DNA of 64,000 nt from an uncultured Glaciecola sp. (lineage in GTDB: Bacteria > Pseudomonadota > Gammaproteobacteria > Enterobacterales > Alteromonadaceae): positions 1 to 64,000 of the forward strand of contig CAJQOP010000085.1 in the NCBI GenBank assembly GCA_905479945.1, read 5' to 3'. The notes beneath the pieces were generated by a model. The model was not told the DNA's origin and ran no database searches. It worked only from the letters and a program-made list of their open reading frames with translations. Below, piece after piece: positions 16,985 to 28,165 of this stretch. Within the stretch, counting starts at the first letter, position 1; each line of letters starts with the position of its first letter. Both the position numbers and the translations under genes were made by a program.

Positions 16985-18854
16985 ACAAAAGGCGCCTTAT
17001 AATACGTTTTTACTTGCTGCATTAGTCGCTGGATTTACTTTGCTTACACTATTTATGGTTACAAGTTTAAGCCGTGATAATGACAAGTACTTGATTCAGC
17101 AAGCGGTTTACCACTATTCAGATGATCTAAGCCAACAGAATATAGACAACATTGATTTGCTTCCAGCTTCCGTTTGGAGCGAAGAAAATAGCCAAAATTT
17201 CGGATTTACACTCGCACCTCAATGGCTTAAATTTGAGCTTCCCTCAAACGCAGGTGGTCGAATTTTAGAGATTGATTACCCCATGCTTGATGATGTCCAG
17301 TTGTGGTTTCGAAAGAACGCGAATGGTACTTATGTCGTTTTACAAGATTATCAATTAGGCGATAATTTTGATTTCAATCAGCGTCCAATTATTCATGATA
17401 GATTCCTCATACCGGTGCCTCTTGAGCAATCCAGTATTCAAGTATTGTTGCGGATAAAGTCTAAAGGGGCAGTCAAAGCGCCGCTTAAATTGTGGGCTAC
17501 GCAAGATTATATTGTTTATACCGCGTCACACCGTCTGTTTTTAGGGCTGTTTTTTGGATACATGTTAGCAATGGGTCTGATTAACGTATTTCTGTTTACG
17601 ACGACCAAAAATACGATGTTTATCACCTATGCTGGCTACGTATTCTCGTTTGCACTATTGATAGCAACGTTACACGGCATTGGTTTTCGATTTATATGGC
17701 CTCATAGCCCTTGGTTTCAGGAGCGAACCACAATCATTTTTGCATTTTTGATGATGAGTTTTGTGCTTATATTTTCTTCACAAATACTTGATTTGAAAAA
17801 ACTGAATAGAAACTTCTACAAAGCACTGCAGGTATTTTTTGCCATTTATCTCGCCTCAACCTTTGCGTCGTTTGTTCTGTCTTATGCTTTGATGGTCAAA
17901 TTTTTCCTGATTCTTTCACTATTTTCGATTCCAACTATTTTATTTATAAGTCTTAGTTTAACGTTCAAAGGAAGTAAAATAGCCAGGTATTTCAGCGCTG
18001 CATGGCTCGTGTTGATGATTTCCGGGTTAACAGCGACTGCTGACAACTTTCATTGGGTTGATATGCCAATTGACTCCAGCTATTTACTTATGGTCGGTGC
18101 CAGCACTGAAACGCTTCTACTGGCGCTGGCATTAGCGACAAGTTACAGCTTGCAGCGCAATGAAGCGAGGTTGTCATACCAAGAGGCAGATGAAAACGAA
18201 GTTCGCACTATCCAAGTGCAAGATGAACTGCTGCAGCTTCAAAAACAAGCACAGTTGGATTTGGAAGAGCAAGTTAGGGCTCGCACCCAAGAGTTTGAGA
18301 AAGCGTTATCAGGCTTGTCATTAGTAAATACCGAGCTTAAAGACCTAAGTGAAACGGATGCCTTAACCGGGCTAACTAATCGACGTCTTTTTAACAAAAA
18401 TATTAAAGCCGAAGCTGCCCGTAGCCGTCGTGAAAGAAATCCGCTAGCTATCGCGTTGTTGGATATTGACAATTTTAAAGCCGTTAACGATAACTATGGT
18501 CATCAATGCGGCGATGACTGTCTTGTGGCTTTTGCAGATGCATTGAAACGCACAGTTAAACGTCCAGGTGACTTGCTGTCACGTTTTGGTGGTGAAGAGT
18601 TTGTTGTTATGCTTCCCAATACCACGATTGAGGGCGCAACGGTTTTACTCGAAAAGGTTAGATTAGCAATAGAGGCTATGATTGTTGAAACTCAAGGAAA
18701 TAAAATTAGTTTTACAGTGAGTGCCGGCTTAACTGCTAGAGTCGTCTGCAATGATGGAGACACAGACATCATGTTGGCGTTTGCCGATAAGCTTTTATAC
18801 AAGGCAAAAGAAGCCGGCAGAAACTGCATTAAGTCTGGTAATTTTGATGAATAG
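16971..18854 (+). CDS. Membrane diguanylate cyclase, 7TMR-DISM plus GGDEF
   Basis: The 627-residue protein has a signal-anchor (13-33) and a periplasmic DISMED2-type beta domain (about 40-175, including LEIDYPMLDDVQLWF). Seven membrane helices (about 190-385), a coiled coil and a GGDEF domain follow. The active site reads GGEEF (about 540-544), and an RxxD inhibitory site (RPGD) lies five residues before it, so it should make cyclic di-GMP with product inhibition. DISMED2 domains are thought to bind carbohydrates. It overlaps tatD and is followed after 18 bp by a paralogue of the same layout. Confidence 0.94.
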   Translation: MLKNEQKAPYNTFLLAALVAGFTLLTLFMVTSLSRDNDKYLIQQAVYHYSDDLSQQNIDNIDLLPASVWSEENSQNFGFTLAPQWLKFELPSNAGGRILEIDYPMLDDVQLWFRKNANGTYVVLQDYQLGDNFDFNQRPIIHDRFLIPVPLEQSSIQVLLRIKSKGAVKAPLKLWATQDYIVYTASHRLFLGLFFGYMLAMGLINVFLFTTTKNTMFITYAGYVFSFALLIATLHGIGFRFIWPHSPWFQERTTIIFAFLMMSFVLIFSSQILDLKKLNRNFYKALQVFFAIYLASTFASFVLSYALMVKFFLILSLFSIPTILFISLSLTFKGSKIARYFSAAWLVLMISGLTATADNFHWVDMPIDSSYLLMVGASTETLLLALALATSYSLQRNEARLSYQEADENEVRTIQVQDELLQLQKQAQLDLEEQVRARTQEFEKALSGLSLVNTELKDLSETDALTGLTNRRLFNKNIKAEAARSRRERNPLAIALLDIDNFKAVNDNYGHQCGDDCLVAFADALKRTVKRPGDLLSRFGGEEFVVMLPNTTIEGATVLLEKVRLAIEAMIVETQGNKISFTVSAGLTARVVCNDGDTDIMLAFADKLLYKAKEAGRNCIKSGNFDE

Positions 18855-18872
18855 CTCTAATGAACAACGCTT

Positions 18873-20777
18873 ATGATCGCTAACTCTAAAATTTCCGTCG
18901 AGGGAAATAAGCTTCAACTCACAAGTTTGTGGGTGGCTGGCATGATAATTCTCTTAGGATTAGTGTTATTTGGCGTCGTTGTGTCCACATCCGGCAAAGG
19001 TGAAAAGGCACTGATTAACGAATTTACTCGACTCCATATCGCTACAAGTGACACAGATAACATTACAGCAATATTGGAGCTTAATAAGCTTAATTGGGAT
19101 GCTATAAATGACTCGAATTTTGCTCTTTCTAAAAAGGCGCATTGGTTTTCGGTAGAAGTTTCGCCAGATGAATTGGGCCGTTCGCAATTAGTTGAAGTGT
19201 CATTCTCAAATTTAGATAAAGTCGATGCCTGGTTTTTAGACAAGCTTAGCGGTCAGCAGAAAACCATCTTAGCTCACTATAAAACAGGGGATAGTCTTGA
19301 ATTCAATGCACGTGACGTAAAACATGATCAGTTGATTTTTCCTGTACCAATGACGGGCTTACCCAACCAGCTTTATTTGAGAGTGGAATCGCAGAGCAGT
19401 CTCAAAGTACCTATCAAATTATGGGTAGAAGATGAATATATTCAATATATCGGGTCAAACCGCGTATTTATTGGCATTTTTTATGGCTTCATGAGTGCAA
19501 TGGCCTTACTCAATCTATTTCTTTACATAAGTTCCAGAAACCCTATCACATTACTTTATGCCGGCTATGTTATTTGTCTATCTATTACCTTGGCCGGCAG
19601 CCAGGGCTTAGGCTATCGTTTTTTATGGCCAGATAGCCCTGCTTTCCAGCAGTATGCAGTGCTATTTTTTGTTTCATTAATGGCTTTTTTCTCAAGTTCA
19701 TTTACTGCTTCACTGTTAGATATAAAACAACATCATCCGTTTTTTTTGCGTCTTTTTAATGCTTTACGGATCATTATTCTAATTTATATTCTGCTTATTT
19801 TCATTATTCCATATGGCCTAGTAACCTCGATTGCGACCTTAGTAATTGTGATGTCAATGCTTATCATATTCATATCAACGCTATTCATCGCCTATAAGGG
19901 TAATGCTATTGCCAAATATCTATGTGCTGCTTGGTTCTCACTATTATTTAGTGGTTTGTTGGGCTTAGCGGACAGCTTTGGTTGGATAAACCTGCATCTT
20001 GATCCTAGCTACCTATTAATGGTGGGTGCGGTCATTGAAACTTTGTTTATGGCCTTAGGGATCGCCATGCGGTTCAATGATCAGAGGCTATTAGCTAAAC
20101 AAGCCCGCATGAAGGCTGCGCAAAATAAACAAAATACGATTCAAGCAAAAGAAGCATTAATGAGCTTGCAGCTTGAAACAAAAGAAAAGCTCGAGTATGC
20201 AGTAGATGAGAGAACATACGAATTAGAAATAGCGATACGAGAATTGAATGAAGCGAACCATGAGTTAGAGAGGAAAAGCTCTATAGATGCGCTGACCGGT
20301 GTAGCGAATCGTAGGTCATATGACAAGAAAGTGGTAGCAGAAGCTCGTCGTAGCCGCCGTGAGAAGACACCACTTGCTATCGCTATGCTTGATATAGACC
20401 ATTTCAAGGCGGTGAATGATACCTTTGGGCACCAGTGCGGAGATGAGGCGCTAAAACATTTTGCAAGTGTGCTAAAAGATTGCATAAAACGCCCGTCTGA
20501 CGTTATATGTAGATATGGCGGTGAAGAGTTCGTTGTTATCTTACCCAATACTGATATAGAAGGTGCTAGACTACTGATGGAGAGTGTTCGCTCAACTACA
20601 GAAAATAGTCAAATACAATGTGCTGGTAAGACAATCAAGTTTACCGTCAGTATCGGTGTTTCAACTAGAGTTATCGCTACAGATACTGAATATGAATTGC
20701 TTAATGCATTTGCTGACAAGCTATTATATCAAGCAAAAGAGAGTGGCCGGAATCAAGTTAAGGCCCTTGAGTTTTAA
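18873..20777 (+). CDS. Membrane diguanylate cyclase, 7TMR-DISM plus GGDEF (tandem paralogue)
   Basis: The 634-residue protein repeats the architecture of its upstream neighbour: anchor helix, DISMED2-like periplasmic domain, seven membrane helices, coiled coil and GGDEF. GGEEF (about 549-553) and the RxxD site (RPSD) are intact. Shared segments such as FAYAGYV/LYAGYV, RFLWPDSPAFQ, SSYLLMVGA and ARRSRREKTPLAIAMLDIDH show a tandem duplication, with the sensor half more diverged than the cyclase half. The two genes are probably co-transcribed but sense different ligands. hemB follows after 18 bp. Confidence 0.94.
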   Translation: MIANSKISVEGNKLQLTSLWVAGMIILLGLVLFGVVVSTSGKGEKALINEFTRLHIATSDTDNITAILELNKLNWDAINDSNFALSKKAHWFSVEVSPDELGRSQLVEVSFSNLDKVDAWFLDKLSGQQKTILAHYKTGDSLEFNARDVKHDQLIFPVPMTGLPNQLYLRVESQSSLKVPIKLWVEDEYIQYIGSNRVFIGIFYGFMSAMALLNLFLYISSRNPITLLYAGYVICLSITLAGSQGLGYRFLWPDSPAFQQYAVLFFVSLMAFFSSSFTASLLDIKQHHPFFLRLFNALRIIILIYILLIFIIPYGLVTSIATLVIVMSMLIIFISTLFIAYKGNAIAKYLCAAWFSLLFSGLLGLADSFGWINLHLDPSYLLMVGAVIETLFMALGIAMRFNDQRLLAKQARMKAAQNKQNTIQAKEALMSLQLETKEKLEYAVDERTYELEIAIRELNEANHELERKSSIDALTGVANRRSYDKKVVAEARRSRREKTPLAIAMLDIDHFKAVNDTFGHQCGDEALKHFASVLKDCIKRPSDVICRYGGEEFVVILPNTDIEGARLLMESVRSTTENSQIQCAGKTIKFTVSIGVSTRVIATDTEYELLNAFADKLLYQAKESGRNQVKALEF

Positions 20778-20786
20778 ATTATTTAA

Positions 20787-21794
<1,008 letters not shown>

Positions 21795-21894
21795 TGCGTT
21801 TCAGGTGAACAAAACTGAATATTGTCAATTTAGTTCAATTGTCATGTTCAGTATAAAATCGAGGCAGCTTTAACGCGCTGCTATCAGTTGAGAA

Positions 21895-22743
21895 TTAAAT
21901 CTCAACCTGGATATTATCAATAATTCTGGTCTTACCTAAAAATCCAGCACCTAAAATGACCAACTCTTTGTCTTCATGACTCGGTTGCAAAAGGCTGCTG
22001 GCTGAACGAATATCAATATAGTCAGTTTTGAACCCTAGGGCTGCCAAATTATCTCTGTTTTCTGCGATCATCACTGAGAAGTCTCTGCGTCCCGTTTTAA
22101 TCTCAGTTGCCATGTTTGAAATTAAAGTATAGAGAGTAGGTGCAATTAAACGTTGTTCCGCATTCAGAAAATTGTTTCGTGAGCTCATTGCCAAACCATC
22201 GCTTTCTCGTTCTGTAGGAACGCCGTGAATGGTCAGATTCATCGATAAGTCAGTTACCATAGCCTTGATAACCTGTAATTGCTGAAAGTCTTTCTCACCA
22301 AAAAAAGCCATGTTTGGCTGGACCATATTGAATAGTTTGCAAACAATAGTCGCAACACCTCTAAAATGACCTGGACGACTTGCTCCGCATATCATGTAAG
22401 ACAAGCCAGGCACTTCTACAAAGGTTTGTTGCTCCAAGCCTCTGCTGTATATATCACTTACCTTTGGCATAAATAGCAAGTCGACACCCAATGCCTCTAG
22501 TGATGCCTTATCTTGTTGCATCGTTCTGGGGTAGGCATCTAAATCTTCGTCTGGGCCGAATTGCAGGGGGTTAACAAAAATTGAAACAACAACCTTGCTG
22601 GAATGTTTTTTTGCTTCTTTGACTAATCTAAGATGTCCTTCATGCAAATTGCCCATTGTTGGCACAAACGCAATGGCTTGTTTCTCAGTTTGCCATTCGC
22701 GGCGGGTTTCTCTTAGAGTTTTAATATCACTAACAATATGCAT
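21895..22743 (-). CDS. panC: Pantoate--beta-alanine ligase
   Basis: The 282-residue protein carries the PanC signatures [16 protein letters not shown] (HIGH-type ATP site), [31 protein letters not shown] and a KMSKS-like MSSRNNFL. It condenses pantoate with beta-alanine to form pantothenate, the precursor of coenzyme A. It is 5 bp downstream of panB, completing a panBC unit at the end of the pcnB-folK-panB-panC run. No panD is present in this window. Confidence 0.97.
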   Translation of the reverse strand: MHIVSDIKTLRETRREWQTEKQAIAFVPTMGNLHEGHLRLVKEAKKHSSKVVVSIFVNPLQFGPDEDLDAYPRTMQQDKASLEALGVDLLFMPKVSDIYSRGLEQQTFVEVPGLSYMICGASRPGHFRGVATIVCKLFNMVQPNMAFFGEKDFQQLQVIKAMVTDLSMNLTIHGVPTERESDGLAMSSRNNFLNAEQRLIAPTLYTLISNMATEIKTGRRDFSVMIAENRDNLAALGFKTDYIDIRSASSLLQPSHEDKELVILGAGFLGKTRIIDNIQVEI

Positions 22744-22748
22744 AAAAC

Positions 22749-23543
22749 TTACTCGAATGAATGCGCTGAACTTGGAAAGCGCTGAGCTTTAACGTCATCA
22801 ATATAGGCGGTAACTGCAGCACGCATATCGTTGTGCTCAGCTAAATAGTTTTTGCTAAATTTGGGCATATAGTTAGCACTGATACCAAACATATCATGCA
22901 TAACTAAAATTTGACCGTCAGTTTCAGCGCCCGCGCCTATTCCTATAACAGGTATGCTTAGCGCGGCTGAAACTCTTTTTGCCACCGAATTTGGTACACA
23001 TTCTAAAACCAAAAGTTGAATACCTGATTTTTCAAGCGAGAGGGCCGCATCTAGGATTTCTTGCGCCTGTTTAGTTTCCCGACCTTGAACTTTGAAGCCG
23101 CCAAACACGTGAACTGATTGTGGTGTTAAGCCTAAATGACCACACACCGGTATACCACGTTCTACAAGCCCTTTGATTGTCGAGGATAACCAGTTTCCGC
23201 CTTCGACTTTAACCATGCTTGCGCCACTAGCCATCAATTTAGCTGCATTAGTGAATGCTTGCTCTGCAGTTGCGTAGCTCATAAATGGCATGTCGGCGAC
23301 AACAAAGGCGCGAGAAGTCCCTTTGCGAACGCATGATGTGTGATATGCAATGTCTTCAACCGTGACGGACAAAGTATCGTCGTCGCCTCTTAAGACCATG
23401 CCTAAGGAATCACCGATCAACATGACATCGATGTGCTGTTCGTCAAACATCTTAGCGAAACTTGCATCATAGGCGGTAAGAGCTGCTATTTTTTCGCCTT
23501 CGATTTTCATTTTTAGTAAGGAAGATGTGGTTACTTTTTTCAT
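22749..23543 (-). CDS. panB: 3-methyl-2-oxobutanoate hydroxymethyltransferase
   Basis: I set the start at ATG 23543 ([13 protein letters not shown]), giving 264 residues, the usual PanB length. A longer frame to 23630 overlaps folK and has no matching N-terminus. Metal-binding [12 protein letters not shown] and DMPFMSY, the substrate region VKVEGG and the catalytic Glu in LLVLECVP are present. The enzyme makes ketopantoate from alpha-ketoisovalerate and methylene-tetrahydrofolate. Neighbouring folK supplies folate, so the pair links the two pathways. Confidence 0.96.
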   Translation of the reverse strand: MKKVTTSSLLKMKIEGEKIAALTAYDASFAKMFDEQHIDVMLIGDSLGMVLRGDDDTLSVTVEDIAYHTSCVRKGTSRAFVVADMPFMSYATAEQAFTNAAKLMASGASMVKVEGGNWLSSTIKGLVERGIPVCGHLGLTPQSVHVFGGFKVQGRETKQAQEILDAALSLEKSGIQLLVLECVPNSVAKRVSAALSIPVIGIGAGAETDGQILVMHDMFGISANYMPKFSKNYLAEHNDMRAAVTAYIDDVKAQRFPSSAHSFE

Positions 23544-23557
23544 CAGTTCATCTCTTG

Positions 23558-24085
23558 TTAAATCGCAATTGTTTCGATTTTTTCCGCTAGGGGGTCGCGC
23601 TCTATACGATATAAACCTTCTAAATTGCATTTAGCAACCCATGTCGCTAAGGAGCGGCCATCTTGCATAATTAAATCTGGCGAAATTTCAAATAATGGGA
23701 CTAAAACAAACTCTCTCTCTTTCATACCACAGTGAGGTAGGGTTAGTTTTTTGGTAGTCAAGGCTAAATCATTGTATAACAAAATGTCTAAATCGAGTGT
23801 GCGAGGCCCCCAACGATCACCTTCTCGTTTGCGGTCCTGCTGATTTTCAATTTGTTGCAGCGTAGCCAGCAACTCTTGGGGTTGCAGGGATGTTTTGACT
23901 TTACATACAGCGTTCACATAATCAGGCTGGTCCTGCGGGCCCATAGGTGCACTAGAGTATAAATGAGAGCTTGAAATGAGCACCATTTGGCTGTGTGCGT
24001 CAATCGCTTTTAACGCAAGTTCTAATTGTTTCTCAGGCTCACTTAGGTTACTTCCTAGACCAATGTAAGCAATATCCGATAGCAT
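23558..24085 (-). CDS. folK: HPPK, 2-amino-4-hydroxy-6-hydroxymethyldihydropteridine pyrophosphokinase
   Basis: The 175-residue protein begins [17 protein letters not shown] and contains the family signature [16 protein letters not shown] with the two metal-binding Asps, plus [19 protein letters not shown]. It transfers pyrophosphate from ATP to the pterin in folate synthesis. It starts 1 bp after the pcnB stop codon, an arrangement found across Gammaproteobacteria, and precedes panB by 14 bp. Confidence 0.96.
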   Translation of the reverse strand: MLSDIAYIGLGSNLSEPEKQLELALKAIDAHSQMVLISSSHLYSSAPMGPQDQPDYVNAVCKVKTSLQPQELLATLQQIENQQDRKREGDRWGPRTLDLDILLYNDLALTTKKLTLPHCGMKEREFVLVPLFEISPDLIMQDGRSLATWVAKCNLEGLYRIERDPLAEKIETIAI

Positions 24086-24086
24086 C

Positions 24087-25469
24087 TTAAGTCGCTTTCC
24101 GTTTTTTAATTATCTTTTTCTTTCTGGGAACGCCAGGCTGTTTGCGTAAATCACTAATCATATCTTTACGTTGTTCTGGCGTGACTTCTTGGAACTCTGT
24201 CCACCATTCACCTAGCTCTAATAAATCACCACCTTCAATTTGACCACGAATCAATAGAAAATCGTAAGCTGCTCTAAACCTTGGATGACTTAATGTTTGA
24301 TAGGCTCGCCGACCGAAGCGTCTAGGCAAACGCATTTGCAATTGCCACATTTCTCTTATGGGAATACTAAAGCGCTTTGGTATCATAATGCGTTGAGTTT
24401 GCTTTTGCAGAACCTCGCCCACAGCAATATTAAATGCATCGTTTTGTGCTACACCAGATTCGCCCATAATAAATTGGGTGCTTTCTTCAACGGGATACCA
24501 TAAAAATGCGGCATACAGGAATGCGGGCGTAACTCGCTGCTCATTGTTGAGACGATCATCGGTATTTTTGAGTACTTGCTCGACTAGTTTCATTTCTCGG
24601 CAGCTATTATCAACTAATAGTGGTGCCAGTTGCGGAAACAACGGGGCGAATAAGCCGTATTCATGCAGTAAATGGAAAGTGCGCAAACCAATTCCTGTGA
24701 CCAAGAGTTTCAATACTTCTTCAAATAACCTGGCAGGTGGAATATTTGCAAGTAAATGACTCAGTTCTTTAATCTGATCACCCATTTCTGGCGGTATTGT
24801 CATGCCCAATTTAGCGCTAAAGCGAATTGCTCTAATCATACGAACGGGATCTTCGCGAAAGCGCGTTGCTGGATCGCCAATTAATTCAATTTTTTTCTCG
24901 TTAATTGATGCCATACCGTTGGCAAAATCGATAATACTTTGGTCTTTTGCACTGAAATACATGGCATTAAACGTAAAATCACGTCGTTCAGCATCTTCTT
25001 CGATAGTGCCAAAGACGTTGTCACGTAATAGTTGGCCTTGTTGATCTTGCTTTGCCAACACATCGTCTACTTGATTGCCGCGGCGGCCTTTAACTTGGGT
25101 TTTGTTTTCTTCTTCATTTGCGTTAACTTCCTCGTGATGTCCTCGAAAGGTTGCAACTTCAATAATATCTCTACCAAAAACAATATGTGCAAGTCGAAAA
25201 CGGCGGCCTATTAGTCGGCAATTGCGGAAACACTCCTTTATTTGTTCAGGTGTTGCATTAGTCGCAACATCGAAGTCCTTGGGTGTTTTACCCATCAATC
25301 TGTCACGGATACACCCGCCTACCAAGTAAGCTTCATATCCTTTTGCGTTGAGCCTTCTCAATACAGAAAGTGTATTGTCACTGATATCAGAAAATGTGAC
25401 AGGATGTTGACCTTTTGGAATGGTCACCGGATTGATGATTGACTGTTTTTTCGCTGGGGTGCTTGGCAT
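24087..25469 (-). CDS. pcnB: Poly(A) polymerase I
   Basis: The 460-residue protein has the nucleotidyltransferase head AYLVGGCIRDRLMGKTPKDFDV with the GG and DxD motifs. RRFRLAHIVFGRDIIEVATFR and RRDFTFNAMYF follow, and a basic C-terminal tail (RKKKIIKKRK) binds RNA. These features separate it from CCA-adding enzymes. It polyadenylates RNA 3' ends and promotes decay. E. coli PcnB often uses a rare start codon, whereas here an ATG at 25469 is used. Confidence 0.95.
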   Translation of the reverse strand: MPSTPAKKQSIINPVTIPKGQHPVTFSDISDNTLSVLRRLNAKGYEAYLVGGCIRDRLMGKTPKDFDVATNATPEQIKECFRNCRLIGRRFRLAHIVFGRDIIEVATFRGHHEEVNANEEENKTQVKGRRGNQVDDVLAKQDQQGQLLRDNVFGTIEEDAERRDFTFNAMYFSAKDQSIIDFANGMASINEKKIELIGDPATRFREDPVRMIRAIRFSAKLGMTIPPEMGDQIKELSHLLANIPPARLFEEVLKLLVTGIGLRTFHLLHEYGLFAPLFPQLAPLLVDNSCREMKLVEQVLKNTDDRLNNEQRVTPAFLYAAFLWYPVEESTQFIMGESGVAQNDAFNIAVGEVLQKQTQRIMIPKRFSIPIREMWQLQMRLPRRFGRRAYQTLSHPRFRAAYDFLLIRGQIEGGDLLELGEWWTEFQEVTPEQRKDMISDLRKQPGVPRKKKIIKKRKAT

Positions 25470-25530
25470 GCCACCTTAACCTATTATCGATGGATTCATA
25501 AAATCGTCATCTTTATTGTTGTGTTTATAC

Positions 25531-25553
25531 AAAAATGAAACCTATTTGGTTTC
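25531..25553 (-). terminator. Intrinsic terminator after gluQ
   Basis: Read on the minus strand, GAAACC and GGTTTC form a perfect 6-bp stem around a 5-base loop and are followed by ATTTTT. It starts 13 bp after the gluQ stop and separates gluQ from pcnB. Confidence 0.6.
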
Positions 25554-25565
25554 TAAGTATGCGAA

Positions 25566-26453
25566 TTATACTGCATTTGTGCCAGAAAGCAGAATTTCTC
25601 TTTGCTTTGCTAGTAATTTAGGCGACCAATGTTTCACAGCCCAATCAACAAGGCTACTCACACTCATTTCTTCAGATAACTCTGGGCTTAATAATCCGAT
25701 CAATTCAAAGGCTTTGAGCAGATTTTGAGCAGCAAACTGGTTATCAACCGCTTCAGCGTGATTTTGTTTACTGAGTTTTTTGAATGTCTCGTTGCAAATA
25801 ACGGGCAAGTGAAAGTAACTCACACAGGGCATTTTGAATAATTTATACAAATAGTTTTGCTGCATTGTCGTATCAATGAGGTCTGCACCTCTAACTACGT
25901 GTGTCACTTGCTGAAAAATGTCATCAATAACTACGGCAAAATTGTAGGCGAATAAGCCATCTTTTCGTCGAATGCTTAAGTCTTCAGTACAAAAATCTAT
26001 ATCGACCTGAACTTTCCCTAAGTGTAAATCTTCAAAACTTGCTTGTTCACCATTGTTAATAACGCGAATAGAATTGCCCAAAAAGGGAAGTGCTAGCTCT
26101 CTGCACGTGCCAGTATAAAACTTTCCCTTTGCTTTTATGGCTTGTCTAGTGCACTCACAGGCGTAAACAGCCTTTTGCTGTATTAGCTCCTCTAAGGCAG
26201 ATTGATAAGCACGCTGGCGTTGAGTCTGATATACAATTTGGTCATCCCATTGCATACCGTGTGCTTGTAATTGAGACAGAATAATGTCGGCGGCACCATC
26301 TTGGATTCTTGTCGTATCTACATCTTCTATTCTAACTAGCCATTTCCCGTGAGCTTGGCGCGCATGCAAAAAGCTAACGAGCGCACATACGAGTGACCCA
26401 AAGTGAAGAGGGCCGCTAGGAGATGGCGCGAATCTGCCAACATAGCTTTGCAT
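25566..26453 (-). CDS. gluQ: Glutamyl-Q tRNA(Asp) synthetase
   Basis: From ATG 26453 the product is about 295 residues, a GluRS paralogue without the anticodon-binding domain. It has GRFAPSPSGPLHFGSL (HIGH site), the zinc ligands YACECTRQ and YTGTCREL, and a KLSKQN remnant of KMSKS. It attaches glutamate to queuosine in tRNA-Asp. Downstream of dksA, it matches the dksA-gluQ-pcnB order of enterobacteria. An intrinsic terminator between dksA and gluQ suggests that expression depends on readthrough. Confidence 0.94.
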   Translation of the reverse strand: MQSYVGRFAPSPSGPLHFGSLVCALVSFLHARQAHGKWLVRIEDVDTTRIQDGAADIILSQLQAHGMQWDDQIVYQTQRQRAYQSALEELIQQKAVYACECTRQAIKAKGKFYTGTCRELALPFLGNSIRVINNGEQASFEDLHLGKVQVDIDFCTEDLSIRRKDGLFAYNFAVVIDDIFQQVTHVVRGADLIDTTMQQNYLYKLFKMPCVSYFHLPVICNETFKKLSKQNHAEAVDNQFAAQNLLKAFELIGLLSPELSEEMSVSSLVDWAVKHWSPKLLAKQREILLSGTNAV

Positions 26454-26486
26454 CAATTAGACCTGCTGCTCACATTTATTTGAGCC

Positions 26487-26522
26487 ATAAAAAACCGCGG
26501 AAGCAAAGCCACCACGGTTTTA
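26487..26522 (-). terminator. Intrinsic terminator after dksA
   Basis: On the minus strand, AAAACCGTGG pairs with CCGCGGTTTT (one G-T pair) around an 11-base loop and continues into TTTT. It lies between dksA and gluQ. A terminator at this position is known in E. coli, where it limits gluQ expression. Confidence 0.75.
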
Positions 26523-26550
26523 AAACAAGATATCAAAAACAACTAAAAAG

Positions 26551-26991
26551 CTAGCCTTGCAACTGCTTCTCTTTTATTTCTGCCATTGTTTTGCAATCGA
26601 TACACATGTCTGCCGTGGGGCGCGCTTCAAGACGACGGACACCAATTTCAATGCCACAAGAATCACAAAATCCAAAATCGTCTTCTTCGATGCGTTTTAA
26701 GGTTTTCTCGATTTTCTTTATTAGCTTGCGTTCGCGATCACGAGCTCTCAACTCGAGACTGAATTCTTCTTCTTGGGCTGCTCTATCAACCGGATCAGGA
26801 AAATTTGCAGCTTCGTCTTTCATATGATTAACGGTGCGATCAACTTCTTGACGAAGCTGGTTACGCCATGCTTTCAGAATCAGTTTGAAATGATTCATCT
26901 GAGCATCGTTCATATATTCTTCGTTTGGCTTTTCTTGGTACGGCGTAACGCCCGCTAACGCAAGTAACCCTAATGTTTTTCCTGTTGGCAT
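26551..26991 (-). CDS. dksA: RNA polymerase-binding transcription factor DksA
   Basis: The 146-residue protein has the long coiled coil with the tip motif DPVDRA (D-x-x-D-x-A) that enters the polymerase secondary channel. A four-cysteine zinc finger (FCDSCG and MCIDCK) follows. DksA works with ppGpp to control rRNA and amino-acid promoters. The start MPTGKTLGL has TAGGAGAAAT just upstream. It lies between sfsA and gluQ as in E. coli. Confidence 0.97.
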   Translation of the reverse strand: MPTGKTLGLLALAGVTPYQEKPNEEYMNDAQMNHFKLILKAWRNQLRQEVDRTVNHMKDEAANFPDPVDRAAQEEEFSLELRARDRERKLIKKIEKTLKRIEEDDFGFCDSCGIEIGVRRLEARPTADMCIDCKTMAEIKEKQLQG

Positions 26992-27184
26992 TTACCATTT
27001 CTCCTAAACTTCGACATTTTGCATCCTTTTGCTCAATGTTTGCTAGCAAATAACATCGCACATAAATGTCGTTACTCGTTTACTCAGTGCATTTGTGCGC
27101 ACTAAATACAATAATTCGTCGACTCACTTTTTAAACCGAGGACGGTAATATGGTGATTTTTACACAAAAATCAATCTTTATTTA

Positions 27185-27880
27185 CTAAGCAATTGTCACT
27201 GAATGAGCTAACTCAATAAAATCACAGGAGAAATTACATCCATAACAAATTACCTCAAGGCCTGATTTCTGCGCTTCGAGCACTGCTAGCGCATATTCCT
27301 CGTCAATGTGTTTGGCAATATTAAACTTTTCAATTCCGGAATGTTGAGCGCAGAACAATAATACAGCCCTGTGACCAGCATTCGCTAACTGAGCCAATTC
27401 ATTTGCATGCTTTGTTCCTCTTTGCGTAATAGTATCGGGGAAATAACCAATATTGTTTTCGCAAAGCGTCATCGATTTAACTTCAAGATAGCAATCAGGC
27501 ATGTCATCACCCTGCAGAAAAAAATCAATTCGGCTTTCGCCAACTTTAAATTCAGACCTTATTTGATTGTACTCTGCTAGTTCAACAATAGCGTTAGCTT
27601 GCAATGCCTCTTTTACAATTTTATTCGCATTGTTGGCATTAATACCAATCCACTGACCGAAGTCATTTACGGCAAGTTCCCATGTGTGAGCATATTTCCT
27701 TTTTTTATTTTCAGCCAAACTTAAATACACTGTCCAACCGGGTGTTGCGCAATTCGTCATTGCTCCGGTATTTGGACAATGGACCGTGATTACTTCACCA
27801 TCATTTAATTCTACATCAGCTAAAAAGCGTTTATATCGCTTAATTAACTTACCCTTGACCAATGCTGATGGAAATATCAA
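27185..27880 (-). CDS. sfsA: DNA/RNA nuclease SfsA
   Basis: The 231-residue protein matches SfsA over its full length: FPSALVKGKLIKRYKRFLADVEL at the start (OB-like), VHCPNTGAMTNCATPG, and a nuclease-like core DFFLQGDDMPDCYLEVKSMTL with the E-x-K motif. E. coli SfsA was described first as a sugar-fermentation regulator and is related to restriction-type nucleases. It is upstream of dksA with a roughly 190-bp gap that probably contains the dksA promoter. Confidence 0.93.
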   Translation of the reverse strand: MIFPSALVKGKLIKRYKRFLADVELNDGEVITVHCPNTGAMTNCATPGWTVYLSLAENKKRKYAHTWELAVNDFGQWIGINANNANKIVKEALQANAIVELAEYNQIRSEFKVGESRIDFFLQGDDMPDCYLEVKSMTLCENNIGYFPDTITQRGTKHANELAQLANAGHRAVLLFCAQHSGIEKFNIAKHIDEEYALAVLEAQKSGLEVICYGCNFSCDFIELAHSVTIA

Positions 27881-28165
27881 CAGGTTTTATCCTTTTTATA
27901 TTTAGTGAACTACAAATTTTTTAAGACGGCGACTTCTAATGATCAGGCTCTGCCCACAACAGCTTAAACTAAATTGAATTCAAATTGATGCTTCTACCGT
28001 TGATTTATCATTAATAGACCCAATTGATATTTCACCTAAGTATAAAATTTTTAGTAGGTTTGGGTTTGTTGCGTGACGAATATTGCTCTTTCAACGCTTC
28101 TTATTGATTGGCCTTTTTCACCACTACGATAAGTCCTTTAGCCATAAAACCCTGTTGGAGTGTTA

